A stretch of DNA of 64,000 bases from Lentzea aerocolonigenes (GCF_000974445.1 NZ_BBOJ01000008.1:124001-188000); one strand, 5' to 3'; positions 25,898 through 34,632 are shown, counted from the stretch's first letter. Numbers and translations are program-made. The notes: generated by a model from the letters alone, not told the origin.

Positions 25898-27426
25898 CCC
25901 TCCACAGTGGACTGCTCTGGGGACACCTCGACCAGGAACGGCCGCAGCAGGTCCGGCACGGCGGCGTCGGCCAGCGCCAGGCCGTCGGACTCGCCGACGT
26001 CCGTCACGTGGTACACGCCCGCACCCGCCGCGGTCGTCGCGCCGATCGTCATCAAACCGCTGCGGCGCTGGAAGAACGACCTCCGGATGCGCCAGCCGAT
26101 GATGCCGGTGCGCTGCAACGCGACCGTGCTGCGGACCAGAGAGTTGTTGCGCGTCACCAGATAACGCTCGTCGAGCGCGTTGCCGAGCGAGCGGTAGTTG
26201 TCCCAGCCGATCAGCGCGGCGAACGGGATGATCGCCACGGGGATCGGCCACGCCCACGACGGCGCCCAGGCCGCGAGGCCGGCCGCGATCACGACCCACG
26301 GCACCACGTGCCGGACCACGCTGCGGCGCAACGCGGCGAACGGGTGCTTGCGGAGCTTGCGCAGAGTCGGGTCGTCGGCGACTTTCAGCACGTCCTGGGA
26401 GACCTGGTGCGCCACGGACAACGGCGCTGGCGGCAGCAGCAGGTTGCTCTCGCCCTTCGAACCCAGTCCCGTCGTCACCGCGGCCAGCTTGGCGCCCCTG
26501 CCGGCACGGACCAGCAGCGGTTCCTGGATGTCGACGCCGCGCAGCCGTTGCTCCTCCACGGAAACCGACCTCGTGGTGAGCAGACCTCGTTGCACCCGCA
26601 GGGTTCCGTCCGGCTCACGGGTCAGCCGGTAGTTCCAGAACTGCAGGACGTAGAGCGGCACCGACAGCACGAGCCCCGCCACGACGAGCGCCACCGCGAA
26701 CGCGCCGAACAACGTCAGGCTCGGGTGCTCGAACAGCCACTCCCACAGGTCCTGCACCGGGTGCAGGCCGAGGTCGTCCGCGTAGTTCGACAGCACGCCG
26801 AACAGGGCACCGATCGCGACCAGGCCCGACAGCGACAGCGGCGCGAACTTCAGCCACTTCAGGTCGAGCTGCGAGATGACCGCGGACTCCGGCAGCACCG
26901 GCACCGCGTGCGCCTCACCCCGGGGCACGACCGCCTTCTGCAGCAACAGGACCCGCAGCCGTTCGGCCTCCTCCTGCGTCACCGCGTCGAGCGTGAGGCC
27001 GTCGGTGCCGGGGGTGTCCTGCTGGCCCGTGCCGATCCGCACCGCTGAAAGCCCGAAGACGCGGTGACCCGGCTTCGAGGTGAGGTCGACCGTCCTGATG
27101 CGATCACGCGGGACCGCGAGCTGCTTGCGGGTCAGCAACCCGGTGTGCAGCTCGACCTGGTCGTCGGTGATGCGGTACTTCGTGGTGCGCCAGATGAAGT
27201 AGCTGAACGCGAGGATCGCCGCGACGGTGACACCGCTGGCGATCAGCCGCCACTTCTCGCCGTTGCCGGTGAACAGCAGCACGAGGATCGGCACCAGCAT
27301 CGCGATGCCCTCGTTGAGCGGACGCACGACCAGCATCCGCACGTGCAGGCGGTGCCACTCGGCCAGCGGCTCGGTGAACTCCGGCGCCGCGGGCAGGCCT
27401 GCCGGCAACTCGGCTGGAGTGCTCAC
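25876..27426 (-). CDS. Membrane protein with two bPH2 (DUF304) domains
   Basis: 516 residues; GTG at 27426 overlapping the stop of the upstream gene by four bases. Hydrophobic pairs at about 40-85, 200-280 and 385-420 separate bacterial PH-like domains (YRITDDQVELHTGLLTRKQL with PRDRIRTVDL; a second at WNYRLTREPDGTLRVQRGLL; ERYLVTRNNSLVRSTVALQR). This is the YdbT type. With the smaller YdbS-type protein encoded just upstream it forms the usual two-gene membrane module; members have been linked to envelope stress or peptide sensitivity, though the biochemical role is unclear. Confidence 0.9.
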   Translation of the reverse strand: MSTPAELPAGLPAAPEFTEPLAEWHRLHVRMLVVRPLNEGIAMLVPILVLLFTGNGEKWRLIASGVTVAAILAFSYFIWRTTKYRITDDQVELHTGLLTRKQLAVPRDRIRTVDLTSKPGHRVFGLSAVRIGTGQQDTPGTDGLTLDAVTQEEAERLRVLLLQKAVVPRGEAHAVPVLPESAVISQLDLKWLKFAPLSLSGLVAIGALFGVLSNYADDLGLHPVQDLWEWLFEHPSLTLFGAFAVALVVAGLVLSVPLYVLQFWNYRLTREPDGTLRVQRGLLTTRSVSVEEQRLRGVDIQEPLLVRAGRGAKLAAVTTGLGSKGESNLLLPPAPLSVAHQVSQDVLKVADDPTLRKLRKHPFAALRRSVVRHVVPWVVIAAGLAAWAPSWAWPIPVAIIPFAALIGWDNYRSLGNALDERYLVTRNNSLVRSTVALQRTGIIGWRIRRSFFQRRSGLMTIGATTAAGAGVYHVTDVGESDGLALADAAVPDLLRPFLVEVSPEQSTVEGQAERNV

Positions 27427-27911
27427 GTGGCATCACCGGGCGTGGCCTGCGTGGTGTTCGTCAGCTCCACCACGAGCTGCTGCGCCGTCACGTGGTCCAG
27501 GCCCTCGATCTCCACGGGACCCGCGGCCGACGCCGTCGTCACCGTGACCGTCGCGAGGCCGAGCAACTGCTGGAACGGCCCGCGTTTGGTGTCGATCGTC
27601 TGGATCCGCGAGACCGGGGCGACGCGCCACTCCTGGTTGAGCCAGCCGGAGAGCGTGTACACCGCGTCCGGCGTCGTCTCCCAGCGGTGGACGCGGTAGC
27701 GCCACGTCGGTTCGACCGCGGTGTGCACGAGTCCGACGACCAGCGTGGCGATCAGGAGTGCGAGCTCCCACGTCGGTGGTTCGTTCACCAGCAGGAACAC
27801 GACGAGCTGTGGCACGAAGAGCACGAGCCAGAAGAAGGCAGCCTGCATCGTCCACAACAGGACGGACTTCGGGCTCACCTGGTGACGAGGCGTGCGCAGT
27901 TGCAGAGTCAC
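27423..27911 (-). CDS. Small bPH2 (DUF304) membrane protein
   Basis: 162 residues from the GTG at 27911, chosen because the conserved family start (LRTPRHQVSPKSVLLW) follows at once; a GTG at 27935 is an alternative. Two membrane helices (about 15-60), then one bacterial PH-like domain (YRVHRWETTPDAVYTLSGWL, RIQTIDTKRGPFQQLLGLAT). This is the YdbS-type partner of the next gene, with stop and start overlapping as GTGA. Confidence 0.87.
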   Translation of the reverse strand: MTLQLRTPRHQVSPKSVLLWTMQAAFFWLVLFVPQLVVFLLVNEPPTWELALLIATLVVGLVHTAVEPTWRYRVHRWETTPDAVYTLSGWLNQEWRVAPVSRIQTIDTKRGPFQQLLGLATVTVTTASAAGPVEIEGLDHVTAQQLVVELTNTTQATPGDAT

Positions 27912-27977
27912 CCCACAAGGGTGCCTCACCCGCACCTGGTGGTGTGGCCAGGTGGGTCAATTCGGGTGGTGACGGCG

Positions 27978-28012
27978 AGGTGGTCTTGCTTGCGAGGGAG
28001 GCAAGACCACCT
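27978..28012 (-). terminator. Terminator of the small secreted-peptide gene
   Basis: A perfect 12-bp stem (27978-27989 with 28001-28012) with an 11-base loop, 16 bases after the peptide gene stop and before the PH-domain operon. No T tract. Confidence 0.65.
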
Positions 28013-28028
28013 CGACCGGCCGGTTCGA

Positions 28029-28160
28029 TCAGGGCTTGGCGCAGTACGGGGGTGTGAAGGTGTCAGGGGTGTCGGCGGATGCCGCACCCGCCACCGTCAC
28101 GAGCGCCCCCAAACTGAGGATCACCGCGGCGATGGTTCGAGCGATAGTGTTCAACTTCAT
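28029..28160 (-). CDS. Short secreted peptide precursor (43 aa)
   Basis: A 43-codon gene missed by length cut-offs. ATG at 28160 with GGAG eight bases upstream. MKLNTIARTI then a hydrophobic core AAVILSLGALVTVAGAASA form a textbook signal peptide with an AxA site after residue 29. The predicted released product is only 14 residues, DTPDTFTPPYCAKP, proline-rich with one Cys. Its start codon lies 29 bases from that of the divergent HTH-TPR regulator, and it has its own terminator. The family is not recognised. A peptide signal read by the neighbouring regulator is the attractive inference; an alternative is a tiny exported structural or metal-binding peptide. Confidence 0.7.
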   Translation of the reverse strand: MKLNTIARTIAAVILSLGALVTVAGAASADTPDTFTPPYCAKP

Positions 28161-28189
28161 TGAGGTGCTCCGTTCGATAGGTGGCGGCC

Positions 28190-29428
28190 GTGGATGAGGG
28201 CAGGAAGTCGTTGACGAGGTTCGGCGCGCGGTTGCGGACGGTCCGGCTGCAACGCGGCCTGTCGCAAAAGGACCTCGCGTGCCCCGGTGTCTCCATGAGC
28301 TACGTGTCGCGGCTGGAGTCCGGCGAACGGGTGCCGTCGCCCGCCGTCGTGCGCAGGCTCGCGGAGGTGCTCGGCGTCGACCCGTCCGAGCTGATGGTCG
28401 ACGAGGACCGCACCGCCATGCAGGACGAGGCGCTGGCGTGGTGCGAGGCGCTGCTCGCCTACCACGACGGCGACCTGGTGATGGCCGTCGACCTGCTGGA
28501 AACGCTGGGAAAGCGGTCGGACGAGGAGATGTTCGGCTGGTGCGTGCGGTGGACTCGCCTGGTGATGCTGGCGAGGCAGCGCGACCACGAGGGTCTGCTG
28601 CTGGCGGCGGCGAAGCTGCGCAAGTCGTGGTCTCCAGGTCCGGCGGTGGACGCGCTGGTGGAGATCCTGCGCGCATCCTCGTTGCGGCGCCTCGCCCGGA
28701 CGGCCGAATCCGTGAAAGCCGCGACGGAGGCCGTAGAGCTGGCCAGTGGTGACGGCGAACGGGTGCGCCGGGTCAACACGCGCGCGCTCATCTCGTTGTG
28801 CGCGGAGCTGACGGCGGCCGGACGTCTCGCCGACGCGGAGCAGGTCGTGGACCAGCTTTCCGCGCGGCTGCCCGAACTCGGGCGCGACCGGCTCGCGATC
28901 TCCACGTGGTGGGCGCGGGCCAAGGTCGCCGACCGGCTGGGCGACCGCACGGAGGCCGCGCACTGCATCCGCGAGGCCGTCGCGATGCTCGACGACTACG
29001 ACGGCGATCCCGAGTACCGGTGCCGGATTCGGCTGGCCGGTGCGTCCATCGGGTTGCGCACGCCCGGTGCGAACCTCGACGAAGTCGTTGCGTTGCTGGA
29101 CAAAGTGGAGACGACCGTCGCGGCGATGCGCCGGCAGGGCGGCCTGCTCGCGCACGCCCGCGCGTTGCGGGCGGAACTCGCGTTGCGCGACGGCGAGGTC
29201 GACCGGGCGCGTGAGCTCGCCGAGAGCGCGCTCTCGACCGGACAGCTCGACGCCGAGCAGCAGCTGCGGTGCCACCTGCTGCTCGTGCGGGCGGCGGACG
29301 AGGTCGACCCGGACGGCAGCACCTCCGCGCGCACGGCACTGGCCGCGCTGCTGGAACACATCAACCCCGAGGGCGTCGACCCGCTCCTGTGGCGCGACGT
29401 GGCTCGCATCGCGCTGCGCAAGCACTGA
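28190..29428 (+). CDS. XRE-type HTH regulator with TPR-like C-terminal domain
   Basis: 412 residues; GTG at 28190 with AGGTGG five bases upstream (a GTG at 28181 is an alternative). Residues about 9-63 are a Cro/C1-type helix-turn-helix (RFGARLRTVRLQRGLSQKDL and SYVSRLESGERVPSPAVVRR). The remaining 340 residues are all-helical with TPR-like spacing (AWCEALLAYHDGDLVMAVDL, TKVADRLGDRTEAAHCIREA-type segments). This HTH plus TPR build is that of peptide-sensing RRNPP regulators and of many uncharacterised actinobacterial regulators. The divergent secreted-peptide gene shares its 29-bp start region, suggesting mutual control. Confidence 0.88.
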   Translation: MDEGRKSLTRFGARLRTVRLQRGLSQKDLACPGVSMSYVSRLESGERVPSPAVVRRLAEVLGVDPSELMVDEDRTAMQDEALAWCEALLAYHDGDLVMAVDLLETLGKRSDEEMFGWCVRWTRLVMLARQRDHEGLLLAAAKLRKSWSPGPAVDALVEILRASSLRRLARTAESVKAATEAVELASGDGERVRRVNTRALISLCAELTAAGRLADAEQVVDQLSARLPELGRDRLAISTWWARAKVADRLGDRTEAAHCIREAVAMLDDYDGDPEYRCRIRLAGASIGLRTPGANLDEVVALLDKVETTVAAMRRQGGLLAHARALRAELALRDGEVDRARELAESALSTGQLDAEQQLRCHLLLVRAADEVDPDGSTSARTALAALLEHINPEGVDPLLWRDVARIALRKH

Positions 29429-29642
29429 GGGCGCAAGCTCTGCGGCTGGGCGACGTTGCCCGGTCATGACCGCCCCTCGCTCGTTAACTGGACACCTTGT
29501 TAACGGAGCATGACACACACCGGATACCCCTCACATCACCCAATTCCACCCTGTGAGCATGGGTAAAACACCCAAGAACCGGCAGTAACCGGTAGGCGGC
29601 AAGCGACCGAACGGGCGATTGATCGGCGGGCCTCTCGGAGTA

Positions 29643-29662
29643 ATTGTCAATTACTTGACAAT
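29643..29662 (-). terminator. AT-rich hairpin at the end of the LuxR-type gene
   Basis: A perfect 8-bp inverted repeat (ATTGTCAA at 29643-29650, TTGACAAT at 29655-29662) spanning the stop codon of the minus-strand regulator. It could terminate transcription; the AT content is strikingly unlike the surroundings. Confidence 0.4.
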
Positions 29663-30979
29663 GGATGCCTCGGTGGTGGTCAAGTTCATCCACCACACCA
29701 CGGCTCCGGCGCGTCCCTTGACGTCAAGGGTCGTGTAGATGCGCTGGAGGTGGTTCTGCACCGTCTTGGGGGACAGACCGAGCGTCTCCGCGATCATCGC
29801 GGTGCTCGCGCCGGCGGCCACGAGCCGCAGCACCTCGATGCCGCGTTTGGTGAGCCCGGCCCGCAGCGCGCGGGCGATCCGGGTGTTCGTGTGCTCCGCG
29901 GTACCGGCGTCGTGCAGCTCTCCCGGCTGCGGGACGCGTATCACGGCGTCCTCGCGCTTGGGCTCGAAACGCCTGTGCGCCAACTGTTCCACGAGTCGTG
30001 ACGACAGGTCGTGCTCGCGCATCCTGAGCAGGTCGCGGCCTTCCTGCAGCTCCCACAACCGGTACTGCTCCAGCTGGAGGCGTGCGTGCCGCAACGCGCG
30101 TTCGAGGTCGCCGGACCGTTCGTGCGCCTCGCTCAACTGCTGGTGCGCGTGCACCGCGACTTCCCGTGCCAGACAGCTCATCGCGAGCTCGGCGGCCTGG
30201 GTCAGCTGGGTGATCTGCTCCGGGTAGCGCCCCCGCGCCCCGCTCAGCCGGGCGCGCGCCATCAACGCCTCCGCCCTCGCGACCGGGCGGGTCCTTCCGG
30301 CAAGCAACTGGTCAGCGCGCTGCCAGCTGCGGTGCGCGCGGTCAAGTTCACCCAGATCGATGCGCACGTGTGTCAGCAGCACGTTGACCATCGCCATCCG
30401 CACCGGGTCGCCGACCTGCTTCCACCGGTCGCGCACCTGTGCGCACAACGCTTCCGCGCGCCGGAGCTTGCGCACGCACGGCTCGCCGTCGAGGCTGCAG
30501 CGGTTCTCCGCGGTCCGGATCATGCAGTGCTCGTGGTACTGCACGCGCAGCACCTTCGCCTGTTCGAACAGCACCGAGCCGATCAGCTCGCTGTCGCCGG
30601 TGAGCTCCGCGAGGCCCAGCGCGCGGGCGAACGAGTGGAAGCTCCGTTCCCGCGAGTCGAGCCGCAGTTCCACCACGGCACGGGAAAAGCTGCACCGCGC
30701 CTGCAGTCCGATGTGGCGGTTCGCCGCCGCGATCTCCTGCACCTTGTCGATCGTGTCGAGCGCGCTGGGCCACAACCCGCGTTTGCCGAGCGCCACGGAC
30801 TGCGTCAGCACGCCCTCCGCGACGCCCTCGACGTCGTCCAGCCACGTGAACGCGGCAACCGCTTTCTCCGCGTACTCCAACGCATCGCCTGGTCTGCCCT
30901 CGTCCAGTGCGATGCGCGCCTCGCGCAGGTTGTGCACGGCGTTGGACCGCGGATCCGCCGTCCTGCCGGGAACCGTCAT
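29651..30979 (-). CDS. TPR-containing LuxR-type regulator
   Basis: 442 residues from the ATG at 30979. Residues about 15-330 are TPR-like helical repeats (EARIALDEGRPGDALEYAEK, HAHQQLSEAHERSGDLERAL). Residues about 370-432 are a LuxR/GerE helix-turn-helix (LTKRGIEVLRLVAAGASTAM and SPKTVQNHLQRIYTTLDVKG). It lacks the AAA+ domain of the large LAL/MalT regulators. A short cysteine patch (HCMIRTAENRCSLDGEPC) around residues 151-168 could bind metal or respond to redox state; this is inference. It converges on the HTH-TPR regulator gene. Target genes are unknown. Confidence 0.87.
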   Translation of the reverse strand: MTVPGRTADPRSNAVHNLREARIALDEGRPGDALEYAEKAVAAFTWLDDVEGVAEGVLTQSVALGKRGLWPSALDTIDKVQEIAAANRHIGLQARCSFSRAVVELRLDSRERSFHSFARALGLAELTGDSELIGSVLFEQAKVLRVQYHEHCMIRTAENRCSLDGEPCVRKLRRAEALCAQVRDRWKQVGDPVRMAMVNVLLTHVRIDLGELDRAHRSWQRADQLLAGRTRPVARAEALMARARLSGARGRYPEQITQLTQAAELAMSCLAREVAVHAHQQLSEAHERSGDLERALRHARLQLEQYRLWELQEGRDLLRMREHDLSSRLVEQLAHRRFEPKREDAVIRVPQPGELHDAGTAEHTNTRIARALRAGLTKRGIEVLRLVAAGASTAMIAETLGLSPKTVQNHLQRIYTTLDVKGRAGAVVWWMNLTTTEASIVK

Positions 30980-31008
30980 GGGTGTTGCCCCCTCACTCGG
31001 GGGCGAGC

Positions 31009-32508
31009 CTACTGCTGTTCCCGCAGTTGACGTTTCAACACTTTTCCGGCCGCGTTGCGTGGCAGCTCCTCGAGGAAGAAGACATCACGCGGAACGGAGA
31101 ACCGCGCGAGGTTCGCCCTCACGTGGTCCCGCACCTGTTCCGCGGTCAGGGTTTTCGCGCCGACGACGAACGCGGCGAGGCGCTGCCCCCACTCGTCGTC
31201 CGGCACGCCGAGCACCGCGACCTCCGTGACGCCGTCGAGGTTCGAGAGGAGGTCCTCGACCTCGCGCGGGTAGACGTTCTCGCCGCCGGAGATGATCATC
31301 TCGTCGTCGCGGCCCGCCACGAACAGCAGGCCGTCGCGGACGTAGCCGAGATCACCGGTCGACATCAGGCCGTTCAACGACTCCTTGCTGGTGCCGTTGG
31401 TGTAGCCGTCGAAGAGCATCTCGTTGCCGACGAAGATCCGCCCGGTCTCGCCGGGCGCGACTGGGTTGCCCCTGTCGTCCACAATGGCCAGACGGGTGCC
31501 GAGCGGTGGTTGTCCCGCCGTGCCGGGCTCGCGGAGCATCTCCTCTGGTGTCGCGATGCTCGCCCAGCTCACTTCCGTTGAGCCGTAGAGGTTGTAGAGC
31601 ACCGGCCCGAACTCCTCCAGCGTGCGGGTGGCCACGCGCGGGGGCAGGGCGGACCCGCTGGAGGCGATGATCCGCAGCTTGGGCCGGTGCGGGGTCTCCA
31701 GCATGCGTTGCAGCATCACGGGAACGACGAACATCGCGGTGCACTGCTCCGCGTCCTTCAGCGCCTGTGCGGGATCGAACTTCCGGCGCAGCACCAGCGT
31801 CGCCCCGAGTACGAGCCCGAGCTGGAACGCGGCGAGGCCCCAGGCGTGGAAGAGCGGGGAGGTGATCGAGATGACGTCGCCGTGCCTGAGCGGGATCCGC
31901 GACAGCAGTGCGGCGGCGGGGGCGAGGCTCGCGGGTTCCGGGCGTTTGGCGCCCTTGGGCGCACCGGTTGTGCCGGAGGTGAGGATGATCAGCCGGCCGC
32001 GCGGAGGCCTGCGGGGCAGTGGCGTCGTGGGCCCGTTGAGGATGAGCGACTCGAGCTCGTCGCTGAAGTACGTGGGGACGTCGGGCAGCAGGTCGGCGAA
32101 CTCGCGGTCGGCGACGATCCTGTCGATCTTCTGGTCCTGCGCGACCTGGGCCAGTTGTCCTTTGCTCAGGCCGGTGTTGAGCAGGACGGCGTCAGCGCCG
32201 ATCTTGGTGCAGGCGGTCATCGTCTCGATGAACCCGCGGTGGTTGCGGCACAGCAGGCCGACGCGTTCCCTGGCGCGGAAGGCGTGCGCGAGCCGGCTGG
32301 TGCGCTCGTGGACCTCGGCGTAGGTGAGAGTGCCGTCGTCGTCGACGATCGCCGCGCGGTCGGGGTGTCGTCCCGCGCCCGTCTGGTAACCCCAGGCGAG
32401 CGTGATGTCCCACTGCACGTAGCCGCGCACGGTGCCGGAGAGCCCTCGCGGGCCCAACGGCCGGATCACTCCGGCTTTGACCAGGGTCAGCAGCACGCGG
32501 GTCAGCAT
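31009..32508 (-). CDS. Acyl-CoA synthetase (FadD-like AMP-forming ligase)
   Basis: 499 residues from the ATG at 32508; a GTG three codons earlier is also possible. The adenylation motifs are all present: ILTSGTTGAPKGAKRP (P-loop), YNLYGSTEVSWAS, STGDLGYVRDGLLFVAGRDD with IISGGENVYPREVE, and the C-terminal catalytic lysine in LPRNAAGKVLKRQLRE. It activates a carboxylic acid, probably a medium or long fatty acid, to its CoA thioester via an acyl-AMP. The 23-bp palindrome just upstream suggests control by a TetR-type lipid regulator encoded elsewhere. Confidence 0.92.
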   Translation of the reverse strand: MLTRVLLTLVKAGVIRPLGPRGLSGTVRGYVQWDITLAWGYQTGAGRHPDRAAIVDDDGTLTYAEVHERTSRLAHAFRARERVGLLCRNHRGFIETMTACTKIGADAVLLNTGLSKGQLAQVAQDQKIDRIVADREFADLLPDVPTYFSDELESLILNGPTTPLPRRPPRGRLIILTSGTTGAPKGAKRPEPASLAPAAALLSRIPLRHGDVISITSPLFHAWGLAAFQLGLVLGATLVLRRKFDPAQALKDAEQCTAMFVVPVMLQRMLETPHRPKLRIIASSGSALPPRVATRTLEEFGPVLYNLYGSTEVSWASIATPEEMLREPGTAGQPPLGTRLAIVDDRGNPVAPGETGRIFVGNEMLFDGYTNGTSKESLNGLMSTGDLGYVRDGLLFVAGRDDEMIISGGENVYPREVEDLLSNLDGVTEVAVLGVPDDEWGQRLAAFVVGAKTLTAEQVRDHVRANLARFSVPRDVFFLEELPRNAAGKVLKRQLREQQ

Positions 32509-32525
32509 GAACCACACTCTGCCAC

Positions 32526-32548
32526 TAACCTACTTGCGAGTAGGTAAC
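32526..32548. promoter_or_regulatory. TetR-type operator candidate before the acyl-CoA synthetase
   Basis: A 23-bp near-palindrome with arms TAACCTACT and AGTAGGTAA around TGCG, 18 bases upstream of the synthetase start. Such palindromes are typical binding sites of TetR repressors of fatty-acid genes. No TetR gene is adjacent. Confidence 0.55.
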
Positions 32549-32561
32549 GCTGTGACTGCGG

Positions 32562-32762
32562 TCACATCTCGGTGTCGGACGCGGCGACGACGGCTTCCCT
32601 CAGCGCTGCCCGCAAACGGCCGACTTCCAGCGGTGTCAGCACGGCGGCCTCTCCCGGCGGCACGTTGATCACGATGTGCCCCTGGCTGACGAACACCGTC
32701 AAGTCCCGTCGGCGCGAAGCGATGTCGCGGCAGCTCACCTGCCACTCCTCTTTGGCTCCCAC
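32562..32762 (-). CDS. Small conserved protein of unknown function (66 aa)
   Basis: 66 residues from the GTG at 32762, chosen because GAGGAA stands six bases upstream; the open frame continues to 32837 without a ribosome-binding site. The sequence (WQVSCRDIASRRRDLTVFVS, IVINVPPGEAAVLTPLEVGR) looks like a single small soluble beta-alpha domain of the type found widely as short hypotheticals in Pseudonocardiales. No function is recognised. Confidence 0.6.
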   Translation of the reverse strand: MGAKEEWQVSCRDIASRRRDLTVFVSQGHIVINVPPGEAAVLTPLEVGRLRAALREAVVAASDTEM

Positions 32763-32951
32763 GGGTTTCTTCCTCCAGCTCACTCGGCGCGCCGGGCCCG
32801 GTCGTCCCGGCGCTCGCGTCGGTGAGACGCGCGCCACCGGTGGTCATGACGAAGGTTTCCCGTTCGGGGGAACCGTCTTCGCCGAGCGACCGTGCCGAGC
32901 TGCGGATAGCGTCGCACGTGGGACGAGTTCTGGTCACCAGGAGGGGTGAAA

Positions 32952-34139
32952 ATGGCGGAACCGCAACGCATCGTGATCGCAGGGACGGGCCTCGCCGGTG
33001 CCTCCGCGGCGGGCGCGCTCCGGGAGCGCGGCTACGGCGGCAAGATCACCATGTTCGGCACCGAGCACCACCGGCCCTACGAACTGCCCGCGCTGTCCAA
33101 AGACCTGCTGCTGGGAAAGGCCTCCGAACCCACGTGGGTGCACGAGCCGAGTTTCTACGCCGACAACGAGATCGACCTCCAGCTCGGCGTCTCGGTGCTG
33201 GAGGTGCGGCCCGGCGATCACGCGATCGTTGACTCCGATGGAGCAGTGCGTTCCTACGATCGGCTCTTGCTCGCGACCGGATCGCGCCCCCGCGTTCTGC
33301 CTGGCGCGCAAGGACATGTGCTGCGCACGCTGGACGACTCGCTCGCGTTGAAGTCGGCGTTGCGCGAGGGCAGGCACGTCGTGATCATCGGCGCGGGCTG
33401 GATCGGCTGCGAGGTGGCGTCCGCGGCCCGCACGCACGGCTGCCGCGTCACGGTGGTCGATCCGCTGTCCGAACCGCTGGTGCGCGTGCTCGGCACCGAG
33501 ATGGGCGCGATGTTCCGCGGCCTGCACACCGAACACGGCGTCGAGTTCAAGCTCGGCACCGGAGTGCAGGGCTTCACCCCGTCCGGCCCGCGCCTCGACG
33601 ACGGCACCGAACTGATCCCGGACGTGACGGTGCTGGCGGTGGGCGCGACACCACGACTCGAACTGGCCGAGGCCGCCGGACTGGACCTGGCCGACGGGGG
33701 CGTGGCCGTCGACGCCACGTTGCGCACCTCCGCGCCGGACGTGTTCGCGGCCGGCGACATCGCGGCGCACGACCACCCCCGCTACGACGGCCGGGTCCGG
33801 GTCGAGCACTGGGCCAACGCGAAGGACCAGGGCACCTACGTCGCCGGTCCGCTGCTCGGGGAGGACGAGCCGTACGAGAAGTCGCCGTACTTCTTCACCG
33901 ACCAGTACGACCTCGGCATGGAGTACCGCGGTCTCGCCGGTCCCGACGACGAGGTGGTGGTGCGCGGCGACCTGGCCGCGCGGCAGTTCATCGCGTTCTG
34001 GCTGCGGGACGGGCGGGTGCGGGCCGCCATGAACGTCAACGTCTGGGACGACGGCGCGGCGTTGAAGGCGTTGGTGGACGCGCAGGCGACCACGACGCCG
34101 GATCAGCTGCGCGAGGCGGAGCTGAGTTCGCTGGTCTAG
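32952..34139 (+). CDS. FAD-dependent ferredoxin/rubredoxin reductase-like protein
   Basis: 395 residues; ATG at 32952 with GAGGGG five bases upstream. The N-terminal FAD site RIVIAGTGLAGASAAGALRE, the PYELPALSKDLLLGK segment typical of dioxygenase-type ferredoxin reductases, a second GxGxxG for NAD(P)H (VVIIGAGWIGCEVASAART), the FAD-binding TSAPDVFAAGDIA, and a C-terminal reductase-type domain. It passes electrons from NAD(P)H to a ferredoxin or rubredoxin feeding an oxygenase such as a P450; no partner gene lies alongside. Its stop codon overlaps that of the convergent MarR gene by four bases. Confidence 0.9.
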   Translation: MAEPQRIVIAGTGLAGASAAGALRERGYGGKITMFGTEHHRPYELPALSKDLLLGKASEPTWVHEPSFYADNEIDLQLGVSVLEVRPGDHAIVDSDGAVRSYDRLLLATGSRPRVLPGAQGHVLRTLDDSLALKSALREGRHVVIIGAGWIGCEVASAARTHGCRVTVVDPLSEPLVRVLGTEMGAMFRGLHTEHGVEFKLGTGVQGFTPSGPRLDDGTELIPDVTVLAVGATPRLELAEAAGLDLADGGVAVDATLRTSAPDVFAAGDIAAHDHPRYDGRVRVEHWANAKDQGTYVAGPLLGEDEPYEKSPYFFTDQYDLGMEYRGLAGPDDEVVVRGDLAARQFIAFWLRDGRVRAAMNVNVWDDGAALKALVDAQATTTPDQLREAELSSLV

Positions 34140-34618
34140 ATGCAGGACCCGTGCACGGGGCTCTCGCCCTCGGCCAGTTCGCTGAGGGCCTTGCGGAGGA
34201 CCACCATCTCCTGATGGGAGAAGCGGGTGCGGAAGGAGCGCTCGACGTCGGCCAGCGCGTCGCCCGCCTCCTTCTGCAGCTCGCGACCCTTGTCGGTGAT
34301 CACCGGCGTGCGCACCCGGCGGTCCTTGGGGTCGGGCACCCGCATGATCAGGCCGGCCCGTTCGAGCTTGTCGAGCTCGCTCATCAGCGTGGTCTTGTCC
34401 AGGCCGAGCATCGCCCCGAGCTTGAGCTGGGTGCGCGCGGCCTCCTCGTCGCTCGCGAGCGCCTGGAGCACCAGCTGCCCGCGCAGGGAGATGCCGAACT
34501 TCGCGATCTCGTCGGCGAACGCGGACCCGACCCGCTGGGCGGCGCGGTGCAGCAGCCAGTTGAAGTCCCACTTCTCGACGCACGCGGCGATCGGTTGCTG
34601 CACCTCCATGTGGTCCAT
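34136..34618 (-). CDS. MarR-family transcriptional regulator
   Basis: 160 residues from the ATG at 34618 (GGGA six bases upstream; an ATG at 34609 is an alternative). Winged helix-turn-helix: AARTQLKLGAMLGLDKTTLM and SELDKLERAGLIMRVPDPKD followed by RRVRTPVITDKGRELQ. Divergent from the azoreductase gene by 73 bases. A perfect 10-bp inverted repeat covers the azoreductase -35 box, so it is expected to repress that gene and itself. The ligand is unknown, quinones or azo compounds being likely given the partner. Confidence 0.92.
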   Translation of the reverse strand: MDHMEVQQPIAACVEKWDFNWLLHRAAQRVGSAFADEIAKFGISLRGQLVLQALASDEEAARTQLKLGAMLGLDKTTLMSELDKLERAGLIMRVPDPKDRRVRTPVITDKGRELQKEAGDALADVERSFRTRFSHQEMVVLRKALSELAEGESPVHGSCI

Positions 34619-34632
34619 CCTACATCCCGGCG

